DNA from: JAVBTT01 sp031556035
GTDB lineage: Bacteria > Bacillota > Clostridia > Oscillospirales > UBA929
Assembly (NCBI GenBank): GCA_031556035.1
Contig: JAVBTT010000001.1
Coordinates: 102,228 to 166,227, forward strand
Length of the DNA stretch: 64,000 nt
Reading direction: 5' to 3'
The number at the start of each line of letters is the position of its first letter. Within the stretch, counting starts at the first letter, position 1. The position numbers and the translations under genes were made by a program. Below, piece after piece: positions 1 through 9,070 of the stretch. The notes beneath the pieces are model-generated. The model was given only the letters and a program-made list of their open reading frames with translations, was not told the origin of the DNA and did no database searches.

Positions 1-574
1 TGGCGGCCGACAGATACTGGTTGCTTCTGAACTGCGCCGTGTTTATCGGCACCCTGTCGGTATGCCCCTCTATCCTTATCTCCTTGTAGCTGGCTGTAAA
101 CGGAAGCACGGCTTTGTTCATGACCTGGAGCAGCAGCTCCTGCGCCTCGGGCTTGAGGACGTCCTTTCCCGAGTCAAAGAGCAGATCCCCCTCAAGGTTT
201 ATTACTATCTCGGTCGCGCTTACCTCCACATAGATATCGCTCAGCCCCAGCTCCTTTTCAAGCTCCTGCATTTCGGAGGTGACCTGCTGACCGATTATCT
301 CCCATTGCCCGGCGGCGTCGAACTCCTCCTCAGCCTCTCCCTCAGAAGCCTCCCCACTGCTGGCCTGCCCGGCTATGACGGAGTTGAAGTAATCAAACAG
401 GCCCGCGTTTCCCGAAAAGGCCTGTACGACGCTCTGCCACTTGGCCTGGTCTATTGAAGACATAGAGTACAGCAACACGAAAAAACAGAGCACGAGGGTC
501 ATCATATCGCTGAACGTGGTCATCCACATGGGCGCACCCGGGGCAGGCGCCTCTTGTTTCTTTTCCCGCGCCAT
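1..574 (-). CDS. motB: Flagellar stator protein MotB (C-terminus beyond window)
   Basis: MotB anchors the MotA/MotB stator to peptidoglycan and carries the proton- or sodium-binding aspartate of the flagellar motor. The visible N-terminal 191 residues show a short basic cytoplasmic start, one membrane segment (about residues 19-40) with the stator motif FSDMMTL containing Asp23, and then an acidic Ser/Glu-rich linker. The beginning of the OmpA-type peptidoglycan-binding domain follows, with GHTDRVPI. The gene runs off the left edge, so the end of the OmpA domain is not seen. The start ATG at 572-574 is preceded by GAGGTGA. It is the third gene of a flbD-motA-motB transcript. A repeat element (588-690) sits between it and motA. 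Ion specificity cannot be read with certainty from this part. Confidence 0.96.
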   Translation of the reverse strand, partial: MAREKKQEAPAPGAPMWMTTFSDMMTLVLCFFVLLYSMSSIDQAKWQSVVQAFSGNAGLFDYFNSVIAGQASSGEASEGEAEEEFDAAGQWEIIGQQVTSEMQELEKELGLSDIYVEVSATEIVINLEGDLLFDSGKDVLKPEAQELLLQVMNKAVLPFTASYKEIRIEGHTDRVPINTAQFRSNQYLSAA

Positions 575-587
575 ATCGCGTCACCTC

Positions 588-690
588 ATACTGATCCTAT
601 GTTAAAATCGTTGTATGCCGAAATCCGAAAATCCTGCTTCGGCAGGATTTGCAGGATTTCTGTGCAACGATTTTAAGCAAGTATTGGTAT
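588..690. repeat. Palindromic repeat family B, full copy (B1)
   Basis: This roughly 100-bp imperfect palindrome fills the motA-motB gap. Its two ends, read inward, are ATACTGATCCTATGTTAAAA (plus strand) and ATACCAATACTTGCTTAAAA (minus strand). The centre is a strong hairpin, AAATCCTGC-TTCG-GCAGGATTT (629-650). The termini match the family consensus ATACTAATACCTGTTTAAAA seen at 47162, 54566, 60782 and 63162. It begins five bases after the motA stop codon. A transcript through it would fold into a long stem inside the operon. Confidence 0.75.
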
Positions 691-695
691 CAAAT

Positions 696-1484
696 TCAGG
701 CGTTTTCGCTTCCGCCGACGGCCTTCTGACTGTCCTTTGCCGAGCGCGGCAGGAATGAATACAGCTTCTCCTCGATAATGCGCGGGTTTTCACCTGCCTG
801 TATCGAGAGAACCCCCTCCAGCAGAATCTCCTTATACATTACCTCGGAGCCGGAAACTATTTTTAGCTTGTTCGCTATCGGGAGCGCTATCGCGTTTGCC
901 AGGAGCGAGCCGTAGAACGTCGTTATCAGAGCCGCAGACATGCCCGAGCCCAGCGACTCCGGGTCGTCCATGCCCCCAAGCATTATCACAAGGCCTATCA
1001 GGGTTCCCAGCATACCGAACGCCGGCCCCAGCGCGCCTATCTGCTCCATCATTCCCGCGCCCTTTGAGTGCCTGGCCTCGATAGATGTGATCTCCGCCTC
1101 CATAATTGACTTGACAAGCTCCGGGTCGGTGCCGTCGACAATCAGCATAATGCCCTTCTGAAGGAACGGCTCCTCAAGCTGACCGACATTTTCCTCAAGG
1201 GCCAGCATACCCTCCTTGCGAGCGATGTTGGCGAGGCCGACTATCGTGTTTATGCCCTGGATCGGGTCGTACGAGCCACCTTTAAACGCCTTTCCCATGA
1301 CCTTGCCGAGGCTTGCTATGTCCTTCAAACTATAGGCGACAAACATGGCGGCAAACGTTCCACCGAACGTGATGACGACCGAGGAGGGATCGAGGAACTG
1401 GCCAATATTGCCCCCGCCCCAGAAGATTCCTATGATGATTAGTGCGATCGCAAGAACCAGGCCAAGCAGAGTTGTTATTTCCAT
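696..1484 (-). CDS. motA: Flagellar stator protein MotA
   Basis: MotA forms the ring of the flagellar stator around MotB and transmits ion flow to the rotor. The 262-residue length is standard. Two N-terminal membrane segments (about 1-22 and 33-52), a large cytoplasmic loop, and two C-terminal membrane segments are visible. The family signature PAFGMLGTLIGLVIML lies around residues 153-168, with the glycine/proline-rich turn GGMDDPESLGSGM after it. The ATG is at 1482-1484; upstream is a loose GGGAGTGAG at rather long spacing. It lies between flbD (92-bp gap) and motB (121-bp gap filled by repeat B1), all on the minus strand. This arrangement is typical of clostridial flagellar operons. Confidence 0.97.
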   Translation of the reverse strand: MEITTLLGLVLAIALIIIGIFWGGGNIGQFLDPSSVVITFGGTFAAMFVAYSLKDIASLGKVMGKAFKGGSYDPIQGINTIVGLANIARKEGMLALEENVGQLEEPFLQKGIMLIVDGTDPELVKSIMEAEITSIEARHSKGAGMMEQIGALGPAFGMLGTLIGLVIMLGGMDDPESLGSGMSAALITTFYGSLLANAIALPIANKLKIVSGSEVMYKEILLEGVLSIQAGENPRIIEEKLYSFLPRSAKDSQKAVGGSENA

Positions 1485-1576
1485 AGACTACTACTCACTC
1501 CCGGAAGTTATCGCGCCCGGAACCCGGCGCAATAATTATCATATTGTATATTTTTACCGGCGCGCCGACGCGGCAA

Positions 1577-1789
1577 TCACTGTTGCTTGGCAATAACCGT
1601 CGGAAGTCCAGCGAACGCCTTCCTGCGGAACTCGATGATCCTTTCGATCATGTCCTGCGCACTCTCCTCGACCACGATCTTTTTGCCGGTGGTCAGCGTA
1701 ACGACGGTGTCCGGGGTTTCCTCAATGAATTCGATAAGGTCAGCGTTGAGATAGAATTCCTTGCCGTTTAGCCGTGAAACCTTTATCAT
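1577..1789 (-). CDS. flbD: Flagellar protein FlbD
   Basis: This 70-residue protein belongs to the small FlbD family found in flagellar operons of Gram-positive bacteria and spirochaetes, usually directly before motA. It should not be confused with the Caulobacter transcription factor of the same name. The N-terminal signature MIKVSRLNGKEFYLNADLIE is diagnostic and is followed by TPDTVVTLTTGKKIVVEE. I chose ATG at 1787-1789 because it gives the normal family N-terminus and has AGAGG nine bases upstream; the reading frame stays open further upstream but adds nothing conserved. Its exact role is not settled. It is probably the first gene of the transcript from the promoter near 1922. Confidence 0.93.
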   Translation of the reverse strand: MIKVSRLNGKEFYLNADLIEFIEETPDTVVTLTTGKKIVVEESAQDMIERIIEFRRKAFAGLPTVIAKQQ

Positions 1790-1921
1790 ACCAGGCGACC
1801 TCTTCTCCGGCGATAAAAAATTGAACGAACAGCCCGTCCCCTCGCCGGAAGAGCGCCGGGCATGCTGCCAAAACAAGGCCGTTATGCCGCATAGTGCCAG
1901 CGGCGGCAGGATATAAGACGG

Positions 1922-1930
1922 ATTATACCA
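1922..1930 (-). promoter_or_regulatory. Probable extended -10 promoter for flbD-motA-motB
   Basis: On the minus strand the sequence reads TGGTATAAT, an extended -10 (TGnTATAAT) of sigma-A type, with no good -35. It lies 133 bases before the flbD start in the gap between the activase and flbD. The rest of the 213-bp gap (1790-2002) shows no coding potential that I can support and no clear terminator hairpin for the activase gene. Confidence 0.5.
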
Positions 1931-2002
1931 CAACCACACAATAAAGTGGAGATGTTTTTAAATTTCGCGCTTTTTAACTAATCTTTTTTTGTTTTATTGC
2001 CG

Positions 2003-5000
2003 TTATTTGGCTAAAAACGCCGCCGAAATCATGAGCTTGATCCTGTTCAGCTGGTTTACCTCGCTGGCGCCCGGATCGTAGTCGACTGGAACGATATTCG
2101 ACTGGGGGAACATATCCCTCAGCTTGCGTATCATTCCCTTGCCGGTCACATGGTTGGGAAGGCAGGCAAACGGCTGGGCGCAAATGATGTTCGGCACCCC
2201 GTTTTCGATGAGCTCCAGCATCTCCGCCGTGAGCAGCCAGCCCTCGCCGCACTGATTGGAGGTGGACAGCACCTGTTCGGCCTTCTCGGCCAGCGCCTCG
2301 ATACTCGCCTCGGAATGAAAGCGCCTTGAGCCCTTCATGCGCCTTTTGGCCATGTTCTCATAGCCGTAGACAAGCTTGATAGCTGCCTTCATAAGCACGG
2401 CGTTCAGCCCCGAGGTTCCCAGCGCCTCATGCTTAATCACATTGTTCAGAAAGCAGTACTGCAAAAAGCCCAGAAGCCCCGGGACTACCGCCTCGCAGCC
2501 CTCGCGCTCTATGACGGCAACAGCGTTGTTGTTCGCGTCCGGGTGGAATTTTACCAGAATCTCGCCCACAAGCCCCACCCTGGGCTTGCGCGGGATGTCC
2601 AGAAGCGGCAGCTCCTCAAAATCCTTGAGAATACCGTCTATCATCCTGGCGAAGGTCACCCTGTCCCCCTCGCCGGAAAAGCTCTTTTTGCAGCAGTCCA
2701 TCCAGAGCCCGAACAGCCTGCTCGCCGAACCCGGCACAGCCTCATACGGTCTCGTGCGCAGCAGAACCATCTGTAAAAGGTCCCCGAGCACAATCGCCTT
2801 CAGCGCGTTGTCGATGAGGCTGAATGTGTACTTAAGCCCCTCGTTTTTCTCGATTCCGCCCACGCTCAGCGACACGACCGGCACCTGCCCGAATCCCGCC
2901 TGGCGCAGAGCGCGGCGCAGCAGGGCCACATAGTTTGTCGCGCGGCACCCGCCGCCGGTCTGGGTCAGGAATATCGATGTGTTGTCCGGGTCGTACTTGC
3001 CGGACAGCATAGCGTTCATAAGCTGACCGACCACGACTATCGTCGGGTAGCAGGCGTCGTTGTTGACAAAGCGCAGCCCGACCTCTATATCCTCTTTTGT
3101 GGTGTTCTTCAGTATTTGAATGTTGTAACCGGCCCTGCGTATTACAGCCTCAATCAGCTCGAAGTGCACCGGGGACATCTGGGGGGCGAGAATTGTGTGC
3201 TTTTCGCGCATATCTCCGGTGAACTCGCGCCGCGTCCAGCGGTAGGTGTTCTCCTCAGCCTTCTTTTGCCCGGAGCGCTGCCCCAGCGCAACCGCCAGCG
3301 ACCGCATACGGATACGCGCCGCGCCCAGCGAGCTGATTTCGTCTATTTTAAGCACCGTGAATATCTTGCCGGACGCCTGGAGAATCTCCTGCACCTGGTC
3401 GGTGGTCACCGCGTCCAAACCGCAGCCGAAGGAGTTGAGCTGAACCATTTGCAGGTTCGGATGCGCCGCCACCACCTCGGCCGAGTCGTAGAGTCTTGTG
3501 TGGTACATCCACTGGTCGAACACCCGCAGCGGGCGCTTCGCCCTGGCCCGGTGGGACACGCTGTCCTCGGTCAAGACGGCGAAGCCCAGCGCGGATATCA
3601 TGTCGGGTACGCCATGGTGGATTTCCGGATCCATATGGTAGGGCCTGCCGGCAAGCACTATGCCGGTTTTCCCCTCCCGCTCAAGCTGCCCGATCACCTT
3701 GTCGGCGCGGTCGCGCAGCACCCTCTGGCATCTGTCGAGCTCCTCGAAGCCCGCGTCCACCGCCGCGCGCGTCTCGGGAAGGGTTACACCCCAGCGTTTA
3801 AGAGCCTCCGCGAGCGTCTCCGCCATCTTCTTGCGGTGGTGGAGCGAGATAAACGGCTTGAGGTAGGTAACGCCCTTGAGCGCGTCCATGTTGGCCCCCA
3901 GCACCTCGGGATAACTCTGCACAATCGGGCAGTTGAAGTGGTTGTTCGCGTTTTCGTTCTCCAGCCGCTCGTAAGTGACGCACGGGTAAAAAATCGTCTT
4001 GACTCCCCTGTTAATCAAGTCCATGACATGGCCGTGGGCCAGCTTCGCCGGATAGCACACGCTCTCCGAGGGTATTGTCGACATCCCCTCCTCGAACAGC
4101 CCGTGGTCGGACGGTCGCGACAGCACGACCGAGAAGCCCAGCCTTGTAAGCATCGCGTGCCAAAGCGGGTAGTTCTCAAACATGTTCAGCGCTCTGGGAA
4201 TTCCAATCATCCCTCGCGGGGCCTCGTGCGGCGGCAGGGAGTCCCTCTCCATATAGAGCTCGTACTTCTCCGTCATCAGGTTCGGCAGCGCGGAGCCAGC
4301 CGACTCCCGCTTGCCCTCGCCCTTCTCGCAGCGGTGGCCCGATACAAGCCTGCGCCCGCCGGAAAAGCTGGAAACAGTCAGCTTGCAGGCGTTTGTGCAG
4401 CCCTGGCACGTCAAGGATTTTGTGGACTGGGGGAGCGCCTCGTCCAGGCGCTCCTTCGGAAGCACCGAGGACTTGCCGCCCGTGGCGTTCTCAGCCGCCA
4501 TCAGCGCCGCGCCGTATGCGCCCATCAGCCCGGCGATGTCCGGGCGTATCGGCCGGCGGCCTGCGATTTTCTCAAAGCAGCGCAGTACCGCGTTGTTCAA
4601 AAATGTTCCGCCCTGCACAAGCACAGTCCTGCCCATCTCGTCCGCGTCGCGCAGCTTGATGACCTTGTACAGCGCGTTGCGGATGACCGAGTAGCTCAGG
4701 CCGCAGGATATATCCCCGACCGTCGCGCCCTCCTTCTGGGCCTGCTTGACGCGCGAGTTCATGAACACCGTACAGCGGGTGCCGAGATCAACAGGATTTG
4801 TGGACTCCAGCGCCCTGTTGGCGAACTCCTCCACATCCAGCCCCAGGGATTCGGCGAAGGTCTGAATAAACGAGCCACAGCCGGACGAGCAGGCCTCGTT
4901 GAGGAGCACCGAGTCAAGTATGCCGTCCTTGAGCTTCATGCATTTCATGTCCTGCCCGCCGATATCGAGTATGAATTCGACATCCGGCGCGAACTCAGCC

Positions 5001-6211
5001 GCAGCCCTGGAGTGACACAGCGTCTCAATCTCGCCGCCGTCCGCGCACAGCGCGGTCTTTAGCAGCGCCTCACCGTAGCCTGTCACGAAAAACCCGCCAA
5101 TGTGCGCCGATTCTGGAAGTCCCCCATATATTTCGTTCAAAATCTCAACGGACTTTAGCAGCGGGTTTCCCTGGTTTGGCGCGTAGTAGGTGTGAATGAT
5201 GCGCTTTTTCGAATCCAGCAGCACGGACTTTATCGTGGTGCTGCCCGCGTCCACGCCCAAATAGCAAGGGCCTTCGGCTTCCGCCATGCTCGCGCGCGGG
5301 GCTGAATTCCTGGAGTGAGCGGTTTTAAATTCCTGATATTCTTTGTCGGATTCAAACAGCGCGGGAAGCCTGGGTATCTCCCCGTCAATGCTATCGGCCT
5401 CCGCAAGCCTTGCGGGAAGGCCAGACAGGGCTATCGGCTCGCCGTCCGCGAGCTGCGCGGCGCCGAGCGCAACAAACACCTCCGCGTTCCTGGGATTGAC
5501 GAATTTTGTCACACTGTCCTTCAAAGTGCGCTCAAACGCCTTTCTCAGCTCGGACATAAAGGTGAGCGGGCCGCCCAAAAACACCACCGTGCCGGTTATC
5601 GCCTGACCGCATGCCAGGCCCGCTATCGTCTGGTTTACGACAGCCTGAAGCACGGACGCCGCCAGATCCGGATGGGAGACGCCCTCGTTTATCAGCGGCT
5701 GAAGGTCGCTCTTCGCGAACACTCCGCAGCGGGACGCAATCCTGTATATGGTCTTATGCAGAGACGCGAGGTTGTCGAGGCCGTCCGCGTCTGTCTGGAG
5801 CAGAGCGGCCATCTGATCTATGAATGCGCCCGTGCCCCCGGCGCAGGTTCCGTTCATGCGCTGGGATATGACCGGCTTGAAGAAGGTTATCTTCGCGTCC
5901 TCGCCGCCCAGCTCAATCACCACGTCCGCGTCCGGGACAGCCCCCATGACGGCCTTGGTTCCGGCTATGACCTCCTGGGTGAACGGCAGACGCAGCGCCG
6001 CCGCCGCGCCAAGACCGGCGGAACCGGTGAGGCATACGGCGGCGTTTTTGTCCACGTGCAGGCGGGCGATGTCCTCAAAGAGGGTCATCATCTCGCCCCT
6101 CACGTCGGAGCGATGCCGCCGGTAGGTCTGGTAGACAATATTGTCGCGCTCGTCCAGCAGAACAGCCTTTATCGTAGTGCTCCCGATGTCAAATCCAAGA
6201 CGATAGCTCAT
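2003..6211 (-). CDS. Large 2-hydroxyacyl-CoA dehydratase activase (double ASKHA plus HgdB-like)
   Basis: The 1402-residue protein combines two BadF/BadG/BcrA-type ATPase domains with DUF2229 and a HgdB/C-like C-terminal region. ASKHA phosphate-binding motifs GFDIGSTTIK (near residue 6) and GVDAGSTTIK (near 318) begin the two ATPase halves. Each half carries a cysteine motif typical of activators that hold a [4Fe-4S] cluster between subunits: NGTCAGGTG in the first and EACSSGCGSF in the second. A CQGCTNACK motif lies near residue 600, IGIPRALNMFENYPLW starts DUF2229 near 670, and NNDACYP with QTGGGCRATNY marks the C-terminal dehydratase-like part. The family is widespread in Clostridia as a single giant protein whose substrate is unknown. 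No separate dehydratase subunits are nearby. Its start overlaps the stop of the upstream gene by four bases (ATGA), implying translational coupling. Confidence 0.9.
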   Translation of the reverse strand: MSYRLGFDIGSTTIKAVLLDERDNIVYQTYRRHRSDVRGEMMTLFEDIARLHVDKNAAVCLTGSAGLGAAAALRLPFTQEVIAGTKAVMGAVPDADVVIELGGEDAKITFFKPVISQRMNGTCAGGTGAFIDQMAALLQTDADGLDNLASLHKTIYRIASRCGVFAKSDLQPLINEGVSHPDLAASVLQAVVNQTIAGLACGQAITGTVVFLGGPLTFMSELRKAFERTLKDSVTKFVNPRNAEVFVALGAAQLADGEPIALSGLPARLAEADSIDGEIPRLPALFESDKEYQEFKTAHSRNSAPRASMAEAEGPCYLGVDAGSTTIKSVLLDSKKRIIHTYYAPNQGNPLLKSVEILNEIYGGLPESAHIGGFFVTGYGEALLKTALCADGGEIETLCHSRAAAEFAPDVEFILDIGGQDMKCMKLKDGILDSVLLNEACSSGCGSFIQTFAESLGLDVEEFANRALESTNPVDLGTRCTVFMNSRVKQAQKEGATVGDISCGLSYSVIRNALYKVIKLRDADEMGRTVLVQGGTFLNNAVLRCFEKIAGRRPIRPDIAGLMGAYGAALMAAENATGGKSSVLPKERLDEALPQSTKSLTCQGCTNACKLTVSSFSGGRRLVSGHRCEKGEGKRESAGSALPNLMTEKYELYMERDSLPPHEAPRGMIGIPRALNMFENYPLWHAMLTRLGFSVVLSRPSDHGLFEEGMSTIPSESVCYPAKLAHGHVMDLINRGVKTIFYPCVTYERLENENANNHFNCPIVQSYPEVLGANMDALKGVTYLKPFISLHHRKKMAETLAEALKRWGVTLPETRAAVDAGFEELDRCQRVLRDRADKVIGQLEREGKTGIVLAGRPYHMDPEIHHGVPDMISALGFAVLTEDSVSHRARAKRPLRVFDQWMYHTRLYDSAEVVAAHPNLQMVQLNSFGCGLDAVTTDQVQEILQASGKIFTVLKIDEISSLGAARIRMRSLAVALGQRSGQKKAEENTYRWTRREFTGDMREKHTILAPQMSPVHFELIEAVIRRAGYNIQILKNTTKEDIEVGLRFVNNDACYPTIVVVGQLMNAMLSGKYDPDNTSIFLTQTGGGCRATNYVALLRRALRQAGFGQVPVVSLSVGGIEKNEGLKYTFSLIDNALKAIVLGDLLQMVLLRTRPYEAVPGSASRLFGLWMDCCKKSFSGEGDRVTFARMIDGILKDFEELPLLDIPRKPRVGLVGEILVKFHPDANNNAVAVIEREGCEAVVPGLLGFLQYCFLNNVIKHEALGTSGLNAVLMKAAIKLVYGYENMAKRRMKGSRRFHSEASIEALAEKAEQVLSTSNQCGEGWLLTAEMLELIENGVPNIICAQPFACLPNHVTGKGMIRKLRDMFPQSNIVPVDYDPGASEVNQLNRIKLMISAAFLAK

Positions 6212-7284
6212 TTTTCAAATGCTCCTAACGGAAATTCGCCGTCCTCGCTGACGACAAGATACCCGGTCGCCTCCGCCCGCTCGATCCGCTGGCGCAAGTC
6301 GGCGGAAGATGCGTAAAACACGGGGACGCCCTCATTTAACACTCCGGACATATCGTCCGGGACATAGTAATACAGCTCCCCGAACACCTTCTCAAACTCG
6401 CCCATCTCCTGCCCGGCCTCAGGGTGAGCGCCCGAGGAGATCGTCTCCTCAAGGACAACCGCGGACAGGCTCATTCCCGTTGCACTCTCCGCAAGCTCAT
6501 CCAGGAATATCCCCATTGCCGCGATGTGGGATACGGTCGCGTCGGCGCCATAGTTTATTTTTGAGAGTGCGCCGTAATGCGGGAAGCAAACGTCGTCAAG
6601 CAGCACGCCGTCAAAGCCCGCGTCGCGCGCGGCGAGCACGCGGTCTATCACAAAACGGCGGGCTTCAGGAACATAGGGGTTTATCCAGCGGTTGCCGTTG
6701 TTGTCAAGCCAGTTGACGCCGCTCGAGTGCTTAACGCCGTATGTTTTACCCTCGTTGGATCTTGTTATTCTGTTGTCCCGGAAGGCTGAAATTCCTGCTA
6801 TCAGTTCAAGCCCGGAATCCCTAAGCAGCGCGGCGATCTCCTTGAGCCGCTCCGGTTCGGCGATCTCCCCCTCGGCGTCTTTTATCTCAAGGAGCAGACC
6901 GTTTACCCCCGCCGCAATCGCGAAATCCTTCAGATCGATCAGCTTGTCGTCGCTCGCCAGCAGGCTCAGCGGCACTCCGAGCAGGCGCGGTTTGGGCGTC
7001 GGGGTTGGAGTCGGGGAAGGATCAGGCGTCGGGGACGGAGTGGGGGTTTCAACTATAATATCCACGCTGGCCACCGGGGATGGCTCAAGTCCGGGGCCGG
7101 ACGGAGACGTGGACCTTACCCAGCCGAATATCGGAACCTCGAGGCGCACCCCGTCGTCCGTATAGACAATATAATCCGGCAGTATAAAAACGGCTGCTGC
7201 TGCGAGCACGAGCAGTATTACAAAGACGACAAGCACGGCTATCCCGCGGTGCCCGCGTCCCTTGTACGCCCTGTATCTCGCCAT
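6208..7284 (-). CDS. Membrane-anchored putative glycoside hydrolase (DUF4015-like)
   Basis: This 358-residue protein has a basic N-terminus, one membrane segment (about residues 14-36) and a Thr/Pro/Ser repeat linker (about 77-98, TPTPSPTPDPSPTPTPTP). The extracellular part resembles the DUF4015 putative glycoside hydrolase family. Visible features are GVNGLLLEIKD, the 'INPYVPEARRFVIDRV' strand-helix and GFDGVLLDDVCFP, an acidic pair at a barrel strand end where such enzymes place catalytic carboxylates. The substrate is unknown. GGTGGAGGAGC precedes the ATG. It is coupled to the downstream activase by a four-base overlap, although the two products act in different compartments. A weak minus-strand promoter (CTGACA-17-TTTACT) lies upstream in 7340-7400. 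The family assignment is from motif impression only. Confidence 0.72.
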   Translation of the reverse strand: MARYRAYKGRGHRGIAVLVVFVILLVLAAAAVFILPDYIVYTDDGVRLEVPIFGWVRSTSPSGPGLEPSPVASVDIIVETPTPSPTPDPSPTPTPTPKPRLLGVPLSLLASDDKLIDLKDFAIAAGVNGLLLEIKDAEGEIAEPERLKEIAALLRDSGLELIAGISAFRDNRITRSNEGKTYGVKHSSGVNWLDNNGNRWINPYVPEARRFVIDRVLAARDAGFDGVLLDDVCFPHYGALSKINYGADATVSHIAAMGIFLDELAESATGMSLSAVVLEETISSGAHPEAGQEMGEFEKVFGELYYYVPDDMSGVLNEGVPVFYASSADLRQRIERAEATGYLVVSEDGEFPLGAFEK

Positions 7285-7446
7285 GCTCCTCCACCGATCC
7301 TTCGGGGCGGCGCCTGAGGCTCTCCGGCACCGCTAAATTAATCGTAACAAAACGAGTAAACTCGACAGGCCAAATAATGTCAGGCCGTGCAGATCCCCCT
7401 GCAGGGGCGGCCATTGGCCGTCCGCAGATGGAGGGGGATACCGCAT

Positions 7447-7606
7447 TGTCAAGCTCCGCTCCCCGCTTGCGCTCGGTCTCCGCCTTCGCGGGCCTGCAGC
7501 CCGCTCCAGCCGGATCCTTCGCGCAGTCTCAAAATAACCTTCCTCGTGCGCTTCGCTGCTCGTCGGTTATTTCTCAACGCGCGGGGGCTTCGCTCTTCCG
7601 CTCTTT
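7447..7606 (-). repeat. Structured repeat family A, copy A1 (after rnfB)
   Basis: On the minus strand this element starts right after the rnfB stop and resembles the 155-bp units at 13627-13936. It has a degenerate AGAGCGGA-type start, a hairpin with arms AAATAACC (7532-7539) and GGTTATTT (7565-7572), the conserved loop core GAGCAGCGAAGCGCA, a second G/C-rich stem around 7487-7506, and the end GCGCAAGCGGGGAGCGGAGCTTGACA (written here only as its position, 7447-7472, plus the end motif GGAGCTTGACA). The arm sequences differ from the other copies yet still pair. It occupies most of the rnfB to DUF4015 gap (7285-7606), which otherwise holds only a weak promoter. Confidence 0.75.
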
Positions 7607-8431
7607 CTAGGCTTCCTCCGACATCACCCTCGGGCCCCTGTCAAGCTTGGAGTCCACAATCAGCTTTCGCGGGCACTTCTCCGCGCAGTCTCCGCAGCCG
7701 GTGCAGTTGTCAAAATTGATGACCGCAAGGTTGTCCTCGACGTGTATCGCGTCGTGTTTACAAGTCTTTTCGCATATTTTGCAGCCTATGCAGCCTATCT
7801 CGCAGACCTTGCGCAGCGCCCCGCCGCGGTCGCGCGAAGAGCAGGCAACGTTGACGTCGGCATAGTACGGCACCGGGACAATTATGTTTTTCGGGCACTC
7901 CGATACACAGCGCAGACAGCCGGTGCAGCGCTCGTGATCCACCACCGCGACCCCCTCCACCAGGCTCAGCGCTCCAAACGGGCAGCTCTTCACGCACGAG
8001 CCCAGGCCAAGGCAGCCGTAAGCGCACTCAAGAGGCCCGCCGCCTCCGGTTCTCATCGCCGAGTGGCAGTCCGTAAGCCCCTGATAATCGTATTTTCGGG
8101 AAGTTCTGACCCCGCCTGAGCATTTTACCAGCGCGGTGAGTCTGGTGTTTTTGGAGGATTCTATCCCCAGTATGGCCGACACCTTCTCCGAAAGAGCCAC
8201 GCCTCCGACCGGACAACCGCCCGACGGGGCGGTGCCCTCGATAAGCGCCCTGGCAAACGCCGAGCAGCCCGCATAGCCGCAACCGCCGCAGTTTGCGCCC
8301 GGCAGCACCTCCATGAGCTCGTCGAGCCTGGAATCCTTTTCAACCGCGAACACGCGGGAGGCGAGCGCGAGGATCAGCCCGAAGACAAGCCCCAGCCCGC
8401 CGAGCACAAGCACGGCATATAGTATGTCCAT
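7607..8431 (-). CDS. rnfB: Rnf complex ferredoxin-type subunit RnfB
   Basis: RnfB takes electrons from reduced ferredoxin into the Rnf complex, which couples ferredoxin:NAD+ oxidoreduction to ion pumping. The 274-residue protein has an N-terminal membrane helix, then the FeS domain motif GANCGGCGYAGC with the later CPVGG cysteine. After it come four ferredoxin-like cysteine motifs: CLGLGSCVKSC, CTGCLRCVSEC, CIGCKICEKTC and CTGCGDCAEKC. This many clusters is usual for clostridial RnfB. GGAGGTATT precedes the ATG. It is the last gene of rnfCDGEAB, separated from rnfA by 51 bases that contain a small imperfect hairpin (GGGCGT...ACGCCC, 8451-8477). Repeat A1 follows immediately. Confidence 0.97.
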   Translation of the reverse strand: MDILYAVLVLGGLGLVFGLILALASRVFAVEKDSRLDELMEVLPGANCGGCGYAGCSAFARALIEGTAPSGGCPVGGVALSEKVSAILGIESSKNTRLTALVKCSGGVRTSRKYDYQGLTDCHSAMRTGGGGPLECAYGCLGLGSCVKSCPFGALSLVEGVAVVDHERCTGCLRCVSECPKNIIVPVPYYADVNVACSSRDRGGALRKVCEIGCIGCKICEKTCKHDAIHVEDNLAVINFDNCTGCGDCAEKCPRKLIVDSKLDRGPRVMSEEA

Positions 8432-8482
8432 AATACCTCCGGAAAACTAGGGCGTGTTTCACGAACAATAAACGCCCGACTT

Positions 8483-9070
8483 TTAAAATACCTTTAGTCC
8501 GGTAAAGCCCATAAAAGCTATCGCCAGCAGGGACGCAGTGACAAGGGCTATCGGAAAGCCCTCAAAGCTCTTCGGTATGTCGGAAAACTCGAGCCGCTCG
8601 CGTATTGAGGTGAACAGCAGCAGCGCCAGCGAAAACCCGACCGCCGCCATGAAGCCGTACAGCACGCTCTCGATGAAGCCGGTCTTGTTGTCCGAGTTGA
8701 TAATCGCGACGCCCAGCACCGCGCAGTTGGTGGTGATGAGCGGCAGGTATATGCCCAGCGCCTCGTACAGCGCGGGCATTGCCTTCTGCAGAAACATCTC
8801 GACAAACTGCACCAGCGCCGCAATGACCAAAATAAACGCGACCGTGCGCATGTACTCCATGTCGAACTGCATCAGCAGATAACGGTTGACAGCCCAGGTG
8901 GCGGCGCAGGCCAGCGTTATGACGAATATGACCGCCATCGACATGCCGACCGCCGTGTCCATCTTTTTTGAGACGCCTATAAACGGGCAGATGCCCAAAA
9001 ACTTGACAAGAACGAAGTTTTCAATGAGTATAGCCCCGAGGCTAAGCGTAATAAAGCCTTGCAGCGTCAT
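8483..9070 (-). CDS. rnfA: Rnf complex membrane subunit RnfA
   Basis: RnfA is an integral membrane subunit of the Rnf ferredoxin:NAD+ oxidoreductase and, with its inverted-topology partner RnfE, holds a membrane FeS cluster. The 195-residue length and six hydrophobic segments fit. The motif ENFVLVKFLGICPFIGVSKK near residue 17, with its conserved cysteine in LGICPF, and the later TTNCAVLGVAI carry the cluster-binding cysteines. The start ATG overlaps the rnfE stop by four bases (ATGA). Confidence 0.97.
   Translation of the reverse strand: MTLQGFITLSLGAILIENFVLVKFLGICPFIGVSKKMDTAVGMSMAVIFVITLACAATWAVNRYLLMQFDMEYMRTVAFILVIAALVQFVEMFLQKAMPALYEALGIYLPLITTNCAVLGVAIINSDNKTGFIESVLYGFMAAVGFSLALLLFTSIRERLEFSDIPKSFEGFPIALVTASLLAIAFMGFTGLKVF

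Noticed and set aside
3116..5062. Long open frame (648 codons) on the plus strand
   Set aside because: It is fully antisense to the conserved activase gene, has an Arg/His/Leu-rich composition with no motif, and is the usual by-product of GC-rich coding sequence.
8449..8477. Similarity of ACTAGGGCGTGTTT (8447) with ACTAGGGCATGTTC (42828)
   Set aside because: The match is too short and the flanks differ; could be chance or a tiny repeat end.
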